The notes under the pieces were generated by a model, which worked only from the letters and a program-made list of their open reading frames with translations, was not told where the DNA came from and ran no database searches. Shown in pieces: positions 52,351-60,613 of a DNA stretch of 64,000 bases; within the stretch, counting starts at the first letter, position 1, and each line of letters opens with the position of its first letter. Position numbers and translations under genes: made by a program. This stretch comes from CAYXVJ01 sp964558445 (GTDB lineage Bacteria; Bacillota; Clostridia; Saccharofermentanales; Fastidiosipilaceae): positions 62,001 to 126,000 of the forward strand of contig CAZLEA010000001.1 of NCBI GenBank assembly GCA_964558445.1. The letters run 5' to 3'.

Positions 52351-53022
52351 TTATCTCGTTTCCAATTGATCCAAGCATTTTAGCAGATAATCGTGGAACC
52401 GGTGGAAGCTGGGTGAGACATTTCGTTTCGCATCGAGCTGTGGCGAGATCGCCTCTGCCCACTTGTATTTGTACGTACCGACTGCAGGATAGCCTGCTTG
52501 AATCAAGCGCTTGGCGCGATGACCCATAATCGCCCGGGCGAGCACTTCCCATGTACCGACGATCGAATCTTGTTCATAGCGATCCAAGACCGCTTGGTCG
52601 ATCTCGGGATATGCAGCCAAGAGAGCTACACGATCTGCCAGGAGCCACGACTCCAATTCTTCGACGGCAACACCAATCACGACAGGCAGATCCCCCGCAT
52701 ATTCCGCACGTAAGCGAATCAAGTCGCGGTAGATCAGAGCCGGCAGATGATCGTCACTGTCCAGAACAACAATCACCAGATTACGCTCCGAAGGCGAATA
52801 GGCCGAGCGATAGACGCGTAAACGGGCAGGGAGTAATTGCAGGAGGCCGGAGGCAAACCGCTTGGGGCTCTCATCCGGGTTCTCCGGAATCTTACCTGCG
52901 CCGCGATGTCGTCGCAGTTCATACGTCCAAGAGACAGATCGTGTACTCAGTATCGACCGCATGAGTCCATCCACAATCTTGGCACCGGACGAATCTTCGA
53001 CCAAGACCTCAATATGATGCAT
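52351..53022 (-). CDS. TOPRIM-like / DUF4276-type protein, partner of the adjacent AAA ATPase
   Basis: A 223-residue soluble protein with the marks of a TOPRIM-like fold: HIEVLVEDSSGAK near the N-terminus (acidic E9), LVIVVLDSDD (D88/D90, a DxD motif) and VVIGVAVEELESWLLAD (117-130, conserved acidic helix). Later parts are DSIVGTWEVLARAIM and NVSPSFHRFHDYLLKCL. I recall this set of motifs from DUF4276-like proteins found beside AAA ATPases; the family name is from memory and unchecked. In OLD and PARIS systems a TOPRIM nuclease is controlled by such an ATPase. It starts 4 bp after the ATPase stop and ends 5 bp before hemW. Confidence 0.65.
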   Translation of the reverse strand: MHHIEVLVEDSSGAKIVDGLMRSILSTRSVSWTYELRRHRGAGKIPENPDESPKRFASGLLQLLPARLRVYRSAYSPSERNLVIVVLDSDDHLPALIYRDLIRLRAEYAGDLPVVIGVAVEELESWLLADRVALLAAYPEIDQAVLDRYEQDSIVGTWEVLARAIMGHRAKRLIQAGYPAVGTYKYKWAEAISPQLDAKRNVSPSFHRFHDYLLKCLDQLETR

Positions 53023-53026
53023 AAGC

Positions 53027-54274
53027 CTACTCCCCTTCTAGATCACGAATATCCAGGTGGCCGGAGTACCAGAGTGCACTCATGCCGACCCCTTCATCAT
53101 AGAAGGCCTTGACGAGTGGTAAGTCCTCCGCATTGATCGCATGACTGCCTCGCTCGGGGATCTCGCTGCGATGCATCACCCAGACCTCTCGGGGTGCGAG
53201 GCTCTCCAGTAGGTTCTGGCTGTGTGTACTGAGGAAGATCTGCGTCTCGTGTTCGTTCCAGATATAATCGCGCATCGCCTCGGCAAGTTTATCGATCATA
53301 TTGTAATAGAGTCCGTGGTCCGGATTCTCGATAAACAGCAGAGACCTGGGTTCCGGATCCATCAAGAGTAGAAACAGGGCGAGCAGTTTGTACTCACCGC
53401 TACCGAGCGCATCGCTCTGAACGGCCTTCGTCAGATCGCCGCGATAAGATAGCTTCTCGACCAGCATCTGCATCGTCTGACTGTAGCGTACGGGGTCCAG
53501 CCTCTTCATGTACGCCAGGACGTTTGCGATATTGCTGCCTTCTTCGTTGATGTGGTGGTGTTCACCGTTACCCAAATCCAATTGCAAGCGATGCTTGTCA
53601 CGCAAACGATGTAATCCCTCCTCTTCTCCGAGATCCGTGAAACGACTGAAATACCAAGAGGAGATCAAGTCGTAGAGTGCACAGATCTCCTTGTACTCCT
53701 TCAAGCGACCATAACTTGCGAGTGCGGGTCGCTTGCGATCGCTCAACTCCGTTTGGCGCATCTCTCCCTCATAGCGGACCGTGCCTCTGCCGTTCTCCAA
53801 CCGGAGGTAAGTCGTAAGCTCCGGTCTCGGGCCGACCAGCATCGCATCCGTACGCAGACGCTCTGCCTGTGCCTCGGAGACAGCTAGTGCCTCCACCCGT
53901 TCGGCACAGACCCTAGGACGACCGTGCTTATCCGCCGAAATAGCAAGCTTATAGATGAGTATCGCCATCAGGGGACGGTCGAACAAAACGAGTTCGAAGC
54001 TCATGTTCTCCTTGCAGTGGCGCGATCGAAGGTGAGTGAAGCCGATATTGGCCCCCTTGGTCGATGCAGCGACAAGGTCTGCTGTCAGAGCGCTTCTTAG
54101 GAATTCCAGACTGCGAAACAAGGACGTCTTACCGACTGCATTCTCTCCGATAACGGCGTTTAGTTCTCCGATACAACGAAGTTCGGTCTCATCTCCCGCC
54201 AGATCCTCGGCTTGCAAACCGATTCTCAGGTCTCGCAGCACTTCGAAGTTTGTAATTCGTAGACCAAGTAGCAT
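53027..54274 (-). CDS. AAA15/AAA21-type ABC-like ATPase (OLD/PARIS-like)
   Basis: A 415-residue SMC/ABC-like ATPase. It opens with LLGLRITNFEVLRDLRIGL, then Walker A GENAVGKTS (43-51), a long helical middle, a signature-like LGSGEYKLLALFLLLMD (about 289-305), Walker B-type LLFIENPDHGLY (about 312-323; IENPD instead of IDEPE, a variant seen in related ATPases) and the H-loop LSTHSQNLLESL (about 345-356). There is no fused TOPRIM domain; a TOPRIM-like protein follows 4 bp later. The start at 54274 has GGAG eight bases upstream. The best guess is a two-gene defence or DNA-repair module; this is inference. Confidence 0.8.
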   Translation of the reverse strand: MLLGLRITNFEVLRDLRIGLQAEDLAGDETELRCIGELNAVIGENAVGKTSLFRSLEFLRSALTADLVAASTKGANIGFTHLRSRHCKENMSFELVLFDRPLMAILIYKLAISADKHGRPRVCAERVEALAVSEAQAERLRTDAMLVGPRPELTTYLRLENGRGTVRYEGEMRQTELSDRKRPALASYGRLKEYKEICALYDLISSWYFSRFTDLGEEEGLHRLRDKHRLQLDLGNGEHHHINEEGSNIANVLAYMKRLDPVRYSQTMQMLVEKLSYRGDLTKAVQSDALGSGEYKLLALFLLLMDPEPRSLLFIENPDHGLYYNMIDKLAEAMRDYIWNEHETQIFLSTHSQNLLESLAPREVWVMHRSEIPERGSHAINAEDLPLVKAFYDEGVGMSALWYSGHLDIRDLEGE

Positions 54275-54292
54275 GATCTTACTCCTCATAAG

Positions 54293-54336
54293 TCAAGGGC
54301 TTGCGGCGATACATACATCTCGCAACAAGCCCTTGA
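54293..54336 (-). promoter_or_regulatory. Strong hairpin in front of the AAA ATPase gene
   Basis: On the minus strand TCAAGGGCTTG pairs with CAAGCCCTTGA (11 bp), with GCGA/TCGC forming an inner stem. It lies about 45 bp after the SPFH gene and 18 bp before the ATPase start codon. There is no T run after it, so it may be a regulatory leader or an RNase/Rho-type boundary instead of a simple terminator. Confidence 0.6.
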
Positions 54337-54380
54337 TGGTTCAAGCACGAAGCATACGCTTGGCTTGTCTAAGTTCTCGA

Positions 54381-55322
54381 TTATTTGTTCTCGCTGCCCA
54401 TCACTTCCTTGAGTGTGGTTCCGAGCGTGGCCAGGTTCTGCAGTTCGGACGGGATGATAATCTTCGTCGCCTTGCCGTCTGCAACCTTCTCTAGTGCCTC
54501 GAGGCTGCGTATGGAAATCAGGGCTGCGTCTGCCTGAACATCCTTGATCATGCGCAGGCCCTCGGCTCTGGCGGATTGAACTGCGAGAATCGCTTGGGCT
54601 TCACCCTCTGCTTCACGGATCTTCTGCTCGCGCACGGCATCGGCACGGAGGATGGCTGAGGCCTTCTCACCTTCGGCGACGCGAATCGCGCCCTCCTTGA
54701 CACCTTCTGCTCTCAAGATCGCTTCGCGCTTCTCACGCTCAGCCTTCATCTGTTTCTCCATCGCGGATTGGATATCGGTAGGTGGCAGAATATTCTTCAG
54801 CTCAACCCGATTTACCTTGATACCCCAGGGGTCGGTCGCCTCGTCCAGGATCAAGCGCATCTTCGTATTGATGAGATCGCGTGAGGTCAAGGTCTCATCC
54901 AATTCCAAATCACCGATGATATTACGCAAGGTCGTAGCGGTGAGGTTCTCGATCGCCTGTGCGGGATTCTCGATACCGTAGGTGTAGAGCTTCGGGTCCG
55001 TAATCTGGTAGAAGAGCACCGTGTCGATCTGCATCGTAACGTTATCCTTCGTAATCACAGGCTGCGGTTGGAAGTCATACACTTGTTCCTTGAGTAAGAC
55101 CATACGCGAGATACGATCGATAAACGGGATCTTGAAGTGGATACCCGTGTCCCAGGTAGTCAGGTAAGCGCCCAAGCGCTCGACTACATAGGCTCTGGCT
55201 TGGGGTACGATGCGGATGTTTCTGGCCAAGACTACGACGATGGCCAAGACGATGACGATCACAACCAATAGAGATTCGATGTCGCTATCTAGTAGGGTCA
55301 TGGCGGTAGTAAATTCGTTCAT
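54381..55322 (-). CDS. SPFH/Band 7 (stomatin/QmcA-like) membrane protein
   Basis: A 313-residue protein with one N-terminal membrane helix (about 15-34: SLLVVIVIVLAIVVVLARN), the SPFH domain (about 36-200: RIVPQARAYVVERLGAYLTT, DTVLFYQITDPKLYTYGIEN) and a C-terminal coiled coil rich in Glu/Ala/Arg (about 190-260). Such proteins form large membrane rings and are thought to support proteases or membrane domains. It lies 9 bp after the nfeD-like gene, the classic partner. Confidence 0.93.
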   Translation of the reverse strand: MNEFTTAMTLLDSDIESLLVVIVIVLAIVVVLARNIRIVPQARAYVVERLGAYLTTWDTGIHFKIPFIDRISRMVLLKEQVYDFQPQPVITKDNVTMQIDTVLFYQITDPKLYTYGIENPAQAIENLTATTLRNIIGDLELDETLTSRDLINTKMRLILDEATDPWGIKVNRVELKNILPPTDIQSAMEKQMKAEREKREAILRAEGVKEGAIRVAEGEKASAILRADAVREQKIREAEGEAQAILAVQSARAEGLRMIKDVQADAALISIRSLEALEKVADGKATKIIIPSELQNLATLGTTLKEVMGSENK

Positions 55323-55331
55323 ATTGTCCTC

Positions 55332-55829
55332 CTATGCTTGTTGTTGTTCCGTCGTTGCTGCGAGAGATGCCGCCTCGACAACGAGTTTGACTCCGGTAAT
55401 CGCCAGCACACGAACACGTTCGCCTACTGCAATCTTCGATCCGTCGCGGGTAACGGCAGACCATACCATGCCTTCGACCTTCACCTGTCCTTGATTCATC
55501 TCGCCGTCCAGAGGTATGGTCACGACGGCGATCTTACCGATCAAACGATCTGCATTGGTCGCCGTCTTACCGAAACGGCCGACGTTCAGACGCTTGCGAT
55601 ATCTCCATCCGATTGCCAAAAAGGCGCCGGAAGCGACAAAGAAGACTAGAATCTGTACATAGACGTTGAAGCCGAGCAGAGCCGCGATCATCGCCAGCAG
55701 GGCACCGCCCGTGAACCAAATTGTCAACAACATGACGGTAGACATCTCGATCAAGAGAAACAACGCCGCGAGTATCAACCAGATCAACCAGGCATCGAGG
55801 CTAAAAAAGGCAGTCATGTTCAGTATCAT
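55332..55829 (-). CDS. NfeD-family membrane protein
   Basis: A 165-residue short NfeD: two or three membrane helices in the first 75 residues (AWLIWLILAALFLLIEMSTV, and LLAMIAALLGFNVYVQILVF) and a C-terminal OB-fold (about 92-152: LIGKIAVVTIPLDGEMNQGQ, VKVEGMVWSAV). It pairs with the stomatin-like protein encoded next. The ATG at 55829 has GGAGG eight bases upstream. The pair is probably one transcript starting between here and 55902. Confidence 0.92.
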   Translation of the reverse strand: MILNMTAFFSLDAWLIWLILAALFLLIEMSTVMLLTIWFTGGALLAMIAALLGFNVYVQILVFFVASGAFLAIGWRYRKRLNVGRFGKTATNADRLIGKIAVVTIPLDGEMNQGQVKVEGMVWSAVTRDGSKIAVGERVRVLAITGVKLVVEAASLAATTEQQQA

Positions 55830-55902
55830 CTTGCAACCTCCTCGCTGCGACTCATCTCCGGAGAGCTAAGTCGTGTTTAATCAGATACTTATATTATACC
55901 AT

Positions 55903-57285
55903 TTACTTGGCCGTCGTTCCCGACGGATCGCCCGTGGCGGTCGAAGTCTGTTCACTCTCGCTTGGCAAGTTTAGCTCGGCTTCACTGACGGGTACGTAGG
56001 CATGTGAGCCCTTGCGAATCGCTTCTACGAAGATAAACGCGACGGTGTTGATGCGCTTCTGTAGAATCTCGGAGCCAAGACTGACACGCAGGCTTGCCAC
56101 GTTATCGTATGCACTTCCGCTGACCATGCCACCGATCGGTTCAAAGGCCGGGTGATCCGACTCCGTCACCAAATCAAGCGAATCCACGTCATATTCAGCA
56201 GCCTCCAGGAACACGATCGGTATGCCCGCTCGGTCAAACGGCGTATAGTCACCCTCGTGGAGGGTAAACTCGCGGAAGATATGTGGCTCTTCATAACCCG
56301 GCACATCCACCATGTAGCCACCTTGATTCATCACAAGATCGACACCCATGGTACCGCGCAGATTATGTTCGAGGGCTACGTCAGTCGCTTCGTAGAGCTT
56401 GCGACGCATATCATACTTCTTACCTGCTTGGAGCGAACTGTGCCCCGCATGCGCATAGAGCTTGTCGCCCGCATAGATTCGTTCCACGGTGTAGACGCAG
56501 TCGGTACGGGCGCGATCTACGTCGCTTAGCGAAGCGAGATAAGCCTCGGCACCGCTATGGTCGTCGTTACCCGCGCCGAAGAAGACCAGTACGATATCAT
56601 AAGCGAAGCGCTGATCGACCAGCGCTCTGGCGGTAGTCAACAAGGCAGCCACTCCGGACGAATTATCCGATATGCCGTCAAACTTCGCAGACGGCAGAAC
56701 AGTCTCGTCCGTAGTCCCCTCATCCTCGCTCTGAGCCTCCGCTCCCTCTTCTGTCTCCTCCGGTTCATCCTCCGGCAGATAGGGAGAGTCGTAGTGGGTA
56801 CCGATGACGATCTGCTTATCATACACGGTCGGCTTCGTCTTGGTCGCCTGCGTGACGGTGCCGGCTACGGCCGGTGTGCGCTCGTTAAATTGCTCCAGCT
56901 CCTCTTCGCTGTAGAAACCCTCGCCATCGATGCGCACGATGAGATTACGGCTCGTGTACACACTACCGTCTTCGTGCGTTACGTTGAAGGTCTGAACTTC
57001 TGGCTGATAGCCCAAGAGTTTGAGCTCCTCCAAGATCAGGTCACCGGTCGCCCGTTCGTTTGCGCTATAGGGCTCACGCTCGGCAATCGAATCATTAGCC
57101 AAGCGAAACGCCATCTGCATACCGTAGGTGCCGTAATCGGCCGGTTCCACGGTTTCGTTGTCGTCACTGCCGCAAGCAACCAGAATCAAGGGTGCCATAA
57201 TCAACATCCATAGGCTCAAGATGAGGGAGCCTCGTCTCAAGTGTCGGTCCTTGGTCGGTCCTGCCTCTTCGGCTCTTCGTCCCAT
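55903..57285 (-). CDS. M28-family peptidase-like lipoprotein
   Basis: A 460-residue lipoprotein: signal with lipobox LVAC (Cys38), then an M28 aminopeptidase-type domain (about 50-430). Zinc-site features are VIGTHYDSP (H164), the FDGISDNSSGVAALL bridging Asp (D207) and a late HPAFEPIGGM. At the place of the usual catalytic and zinc-binding Glu-Glu (FGAEE) it reads FFGAGNDDHSGAEAYL, so the active-site acids are changed and activity is uncertain. A Glu-rich insert (171-196) precedes D207. It follows galT by 11 bp, apparently in one operon. Confidence 0.8.
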   Translation of the reverse strand: MGRRAEEAGPTKDRHLRRGSLILSLWMLIMAPLILVACGSDDNETVEPADYGTYGMQMAFRLANDSIAEREPYSANERATGDLILEELKLLGYQPEVQTFNVTHEDGSVYTSRNLIVRIDGEGFYSEEELEQFNERTPAVAGTVTQATKTKPTVYDKQIVIGTHYDSPYLPEDEPEETEEGAEAQSEDEGTTDETVLPSAKFDGISDNSSGVAALLTTARALVDQRFAYDIVLVFFGAGNDDHSGAEAYLASLSDVDRARTDCVYTVERIYAGDKLYAHAGHSSLQAGKKYDMRRKLYEATDVALEHNLRGTMGVDLVMNQGGYMVDVPGYEEPHIFREFTLHEGDYTPFDRAGIPIVFLEAAEYDVDSLDLVTESDHPAFEPIGGMVSGSAYDNVASLRVSLGSEILQKRINTVAFIFVEAIRKGSHAYVPVSEAELNLPSESEQTSTATGDPSGTTAK

Positions 57286-57296
57286 GCTATACTCTC

Positions 57297-58274
57297 TTAT
57301 TTCATCTTCTCGCGGAATCGAACTGCGGCGCTGCGCAGATCCTCGGCGATGGCCTCGGGTGCGGTCGTGTTACAGTGCGCCCAGGCACCGGTCTCACTCG
57401 AAGCGTTGTACTTGATCTTGTCCGCACTGCGCATCGGCGGGAAGAACTCGATATGGAAGTGGTAATCGGGCTCATCTACACCGTCCAGATTAACAGGTGC
57501 ATTGTTCATGCACATCATGTACGGGAACTTCGTATCGAACAACGAATCCAAGGTGCCGGCAGCCATCAAGACGGCGTCGGCCAGGTCCTTCTCCTCTTCC
57601 TTCGTCAGGTCATCGATCGTGCGCACGTGGCGGTTGGCAACAATATTGATACCGTACGGGTACTCGCTGTAGAACGGCAAGTAGATGCTGAAGCTATCAT
57701 TTCGATAGACGATACGGCGGCCATCCTCTACCTCTGCGGCGAAGAAATCGCACATCAGGCAATTGCCGGTCTGGGCACGGTACTCGTCTTGCGATGCGAG
57801 CTTGAGTTCCATCTTCTTGGGCAAAAAGGGATAGGCATAAATCTGACCGTGCGGATGCGGCATGGTTACGCCGACCGGCTCGCCGCGGTTCTCGAAGATG
57901 AATACATACTTCACCTTCTCGTCTGCGGACAGTTCTACGAAGCGCTCGCGCCACAAAGCGACCAGCTTCTCGACATGAGAGAGAGGAAGCTCCGGCAGGG
58001 TAATCTCGTGTTCGGGAGAATAGAGAACCACTTCGCACTTGCCGTAAGCGGGTGCCAGTTTGAAGTGCTCGCCCGCTACATCATCCGGTTGAGGCGGATT
58101 CGGCGACAAGGCCGGGAAGTCGTTGTCATACTTCAGGACATCGAAGTGATCGGGTACAAGGCCCGAACCGGGGCAGAACGGACACCAATCCTTGGGCATC
58201 TGCGGGCGATCCTGCCTGTGCGAGGCGATCATCACCCAATCTTGTGTAAACGGATTCCATCTAATCTCTGCCAT
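57297..58274 (-). CDS. galT: Galactose-1-phosphate uridylyltransferase
   Basis: The 325-residue HIT-superfamily enzyme of the Leloir pathway swaps UMP between UDP-glucose and galactose-1-phosphate. It begins MAEIRWNPFTQDWVMIASHR, has the zinc site WCPFCPGSG and the active-site HPHGQIYAYPF with its HPH-Q motif. The start at 58274 has GGGAGG upstream. galK and galE are not in the window; the M28 lipoprotein follows. Confidence 0.94.
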   Translation of the reverse strand: MAEIRWNPFTQDWVMIASHRQDRPQMPKDWCPFCPGSGLVPDHFDVLKYDNDFPALSPNPPQPDDVAGEHFKLAPAYGKCEVVLYSPEHEITLPELPLSHVEKLVALWRERFVELSADEKVKYVFIFENRGEPVGVTMPHPHGQIYAYPFLPKKMELKLASQDEYRAQTGNCLMCDFFAAEVEDGRRIVYRNDSFSIYLPFYSEYPYGINIVANRHVRTIDDLTKEEEKDLADAVLMAAGTLDSLFDTKFPYMMCMNNAPVNLDGVDEPDYHFHIEFFPPMRSADKIKYNASSETGAWAHCNTTAPEAIAEDLRSAAVRFREKMK

Positions 58275-58457
58275 ATAAACCTCCCAGAGTGACTTACTTA
58301 ATCGGTGCACAAATCGTTTCTCTAGCCATCTCGATCTATGCTTCTAACAATATATCAAAACTAAGGCAGTATTTCACCTTCTGTGGTAAATTATAGTATG
58401 CTTAAATAAGAATTAACTAAGAAATATCAGATCAAACTCGGAGGATTGCAAACAGCG

Positions 58458-60065
58458 ATGAAGCTTGCCGGCAATACGACAACCCAGAGAGAACATACTG
58501 CGGCTAAGCAAGCAGGGCCAAGCCCTCGCTATGGCAGAGCCGTACGTTTCCTCACGGCGTTTCTCATCTGTTTGCTAACGCTCTCCCCGCTAAACGTGCT
58601 CCTGGCCTCGGCAAGCGAGCCCGAAGTCAGCGAGCCTCTGAACTGGTCGTTTCTGAATATGTCGCTTAACTCGGACAGCGCCACGATCATCGAACTTGAG
58701 CACGGCATCCGTCTCTACGAGAAGCAGGCGAATATGACGATGACGATGCCGCTGGCGAATCACCTGATGACGGCTGTCCTCGCAATGGAATATCTGGACG
58801 AACGTGCGGTCATCACCCTCAGTCAGGAGGCCGCACTTCTGGCTGACGATACCAGCACCTTCGTAGCCGGTCGGCGTTATTCCGTCGAGTATCTGCTCTT
58901 GGCGCTGCTGTTGGATGACTCGGCTGCGGCGGCCTTGGCACTCGCTGAAGAAATCAGCGGCTCCGAAGAGAGCTTCGTGAATACCATGAACAGTCGTGCC
59001 TCCGGACTCGGTATGAGCCAGACCGTCTTCACCAATTCCGACGGACGCTACGATCCCAATCAATACAGCAGCACGAAGGATCTTATGGTCTTGCTTCGTT
59101 ATGCACTGCGAGACGAGCAGTTCCTGCGCTACTTTGGTCAGCGCGATAACATGTATACGCTGGCGGACGGGACTCGCCACTACTTCTCCAACGACTTCAT
59201 CTCAGCCTGGAGCTTCAGCGACAACAAGGTCGAAGGAGCGATGCTCTCGAGTTATGACGATCGCTTCGCTGCAGCTCTCTTATTGACCGATGAGATCAAG
59301 AATATTACTTATGCTGTCCTCATGACCGGTCCCTACACTGAGTCTAGCTTCACGAATAATCGCCAGTTGATCTCGGACCTACAGAGCATCAGCGGGCGTA
59401 TCTCCGCCGGCTACGAATCGTCGATCCTGGCGTCCAGAGGCTCCGTCTATCGCCGCGATTACGAGATTGCGGGGCAGACCGTGAACCTCGTTTATAACCA
59501 AACCGTGCACTACACGCATCCGATCGGCGACTCCTATCAAGCTGCCATGACCGAGGTACTGAAGCCGGAGGACATGCAGCTGCCGCTCTCGACAAGCGAC
59601 GTAATCGGCTATGTCGAGTATCAACTGAGCGACGGGACCATAATTCGCGTGAACCTGAGTAGCGACACGGTCATACTCGCACAGAACGACACGCTGAACT
59701 ATATCCTGAACGTGATCAATACGAATCGGGAATTGGTTATATTTATTTTGCTTTTGCTTGCAATCTTCTTACTCATCTTGCTCTGGAAGTTCATCAAGGT
59801 CATGACAAGGATCATCTACCTCGCTTGGCTTCGTTACCAGAGAAGAGCACTGGGCAAGGCTTCGCAAACACAAGAAGAAACGGATGGCACGGTGGCGAAG
59901 GGGTCGAGTTTGGATGACGCGCTTCGACACTCGATGCGCTCGCGCTCAGGTGCCGTACCAAGACACATAGCCACAAGGTATCGCCGCACGAAGAATCTGC
60001 CTGAACACGGCAGACGCAGTGGCGTGAGGCGGCAGAACAAATCTAAGATCGAGGACGAAGCTTGA
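58458..60065 (+). CDS. D-alanyl-D-alanine carboxypeptidase-like protein without active-site motifs
   Basis: A 535-residue membrane protein on the plan of S11 (PBP5/DacF) peptidases: a signal or anchor helix (about 30-52), a PBP-like domain (65-300), a second domain (about 320-410) and a C-terminal membrane helix (about 424-455), then a basic tail. The three PBP motifs appear lost: the SxxK position reads LANH (PLANHLMTAVLAME), SxN reads DSA (LLLDDSAAAALALAEEISGS), and KTG reads KVEG. Surrounding sequence still fits the family (LGMSQTVFTNSDGRYDPNQY). It may be a structural pseudoenzyme. The ATG lies 13 bases after GGAGG; a TTG at 58446 is too close to it. Confidence 0.78.
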   Translation: MKLAGNTTTQREHTAAKQAGPSPRYGRAVRFLTAFLICLLTLSPLNVLLASASEPEVSEPLNWSFLNMSLNSDSATIIELEHGIRLYEKQANMTMTMPLANHLMTAVLAMEYLDERAVITLSQEAALLADDTSTFVAGRRYSVEYLLLALLLDDSAAAALALAEEISGSEESFVNTMNSRASGLGMSQTVFTNSDGRYDPNQYSSTKDLMVLLRYALRDEQFLRYFGQRDNMYTLADGTRHYFSNDFISAWSFSDNKVEGAMLSSYDDRFAAALLLTDEIKNITYAVLMTGPYTESSFTNNRQLISDLQSISGRISAGYESSILASRGSVYRRDYEIAGQTVNLVYNQTVHYTHPIGDSYQAAMTEVLKPEDMQLPLSTSDVIGYVEYQLSDGTIIRVNLSSDTVILAQNDTLNYILNVINTNRELVIFILLLLAIFLLILLWKFIKVMTRIIYLAWLRYQRRALGKASQTQEETDGTVAKGSSLDDALRHSMRSRSGAVPRHIATRYRRTKNLPEHGRRSGVRRQNKSKIEDEA

Positions 60066-60603
60066 GGAGCGGCCCCAGACGCTGATAGTAGAAGTCGATA
60101 CCGGACGATAGAAGATAGTCATAGACAAGGACTATCAGGACAATTGCCGGCACCAGCCAATAACGTGCATAGGGCATAGCGAAGATGTGATCGACAAGCG
60201 ACACCGGCACGAAGAATTCGGTCATCACCCACAAGTAGAGTCCGCCGAGCAACACCATCGTCATAAGTTTGAGTAGCAGCGTTACGGTCTTCCCAAACCT
60301 ACGGCCCATAAGCGCCTGTTCCGAACCGATCTTGACGAACGAGAAGAGACCTGCCACAAGAGCGAAGGTCAGATTCGCCGGCATACCGGGCCAAGCGAAA
60401 CCGATGGCAGATACGATCAAATAAATCAAGAAGGCAGACAGACGGCCCATCTCCAAGATCGCGATACAGATCGCAAGCGACATCAAGAAATTGATGAAGA
60501 GGTCTGCGGTAGGGACAACAAGTTGTGCCGCCATGAGCAGCAGAATCAAAGCGGTGAGTATACCGCCGAAGGCGATACGCGAAGTAGATATCGGTCTAGG
60601 CAT
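60043..60603 (-). CDS. Polytopic membrane protein of unknown function
   Basis: A 186-residue protein with about five or six hydrophobic segments (GGILTALILLLMAAQLVVPT, LFINFLMSLAICIAILEMGR, FLIYLIVSAIGFAWPGMPAN, LLKLMTMVLLGGLYLWVMTE, WLVPAIVLIVLVYDYLLSSG) and a basic C-terminus. The pattern resembles small clostridial membrane proteins near J-domain genes, but I cannot assign a family with confidence. It starts 11 bp after the J-domain gene stop (60614) and its end overlaps the convergent carboxypeptidase-like gene by 23 bp. The ribosome site is weak. Confidence 0.65.
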   Translation of the reverse strand: MPRPISTSRIAFGGILTALILLLMAAQLVVPTADLFINFLMSLAICIAILEMGRLSAFLIYLIVSAIGFAWPGMPANLTFALVAGLFSFVKIGSEQALMGRRFGKTVTLLLKLMTMVLLGGLYLWVMTEFFVPVSLVDHIFAMPYARYWLVPAIVLIVLVYDYLLSSGIDFYYQRLGPLLKLRPRS

Positions 60604-60613
60604 CAGGCACCCG

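Noticed and set aside
52351..54274. Retron or Septu system
   Set aside because: No reverse transcriptase, msr/msd-like RNA or HNH nuclease is found near the ATPase; the partner has TOPRIM-like motifs instead.
57375..58292. Plus-strand open frame of 305 codons over galT
   Set aside because: Antisense shadow of galT; no ribosome site and no domain.
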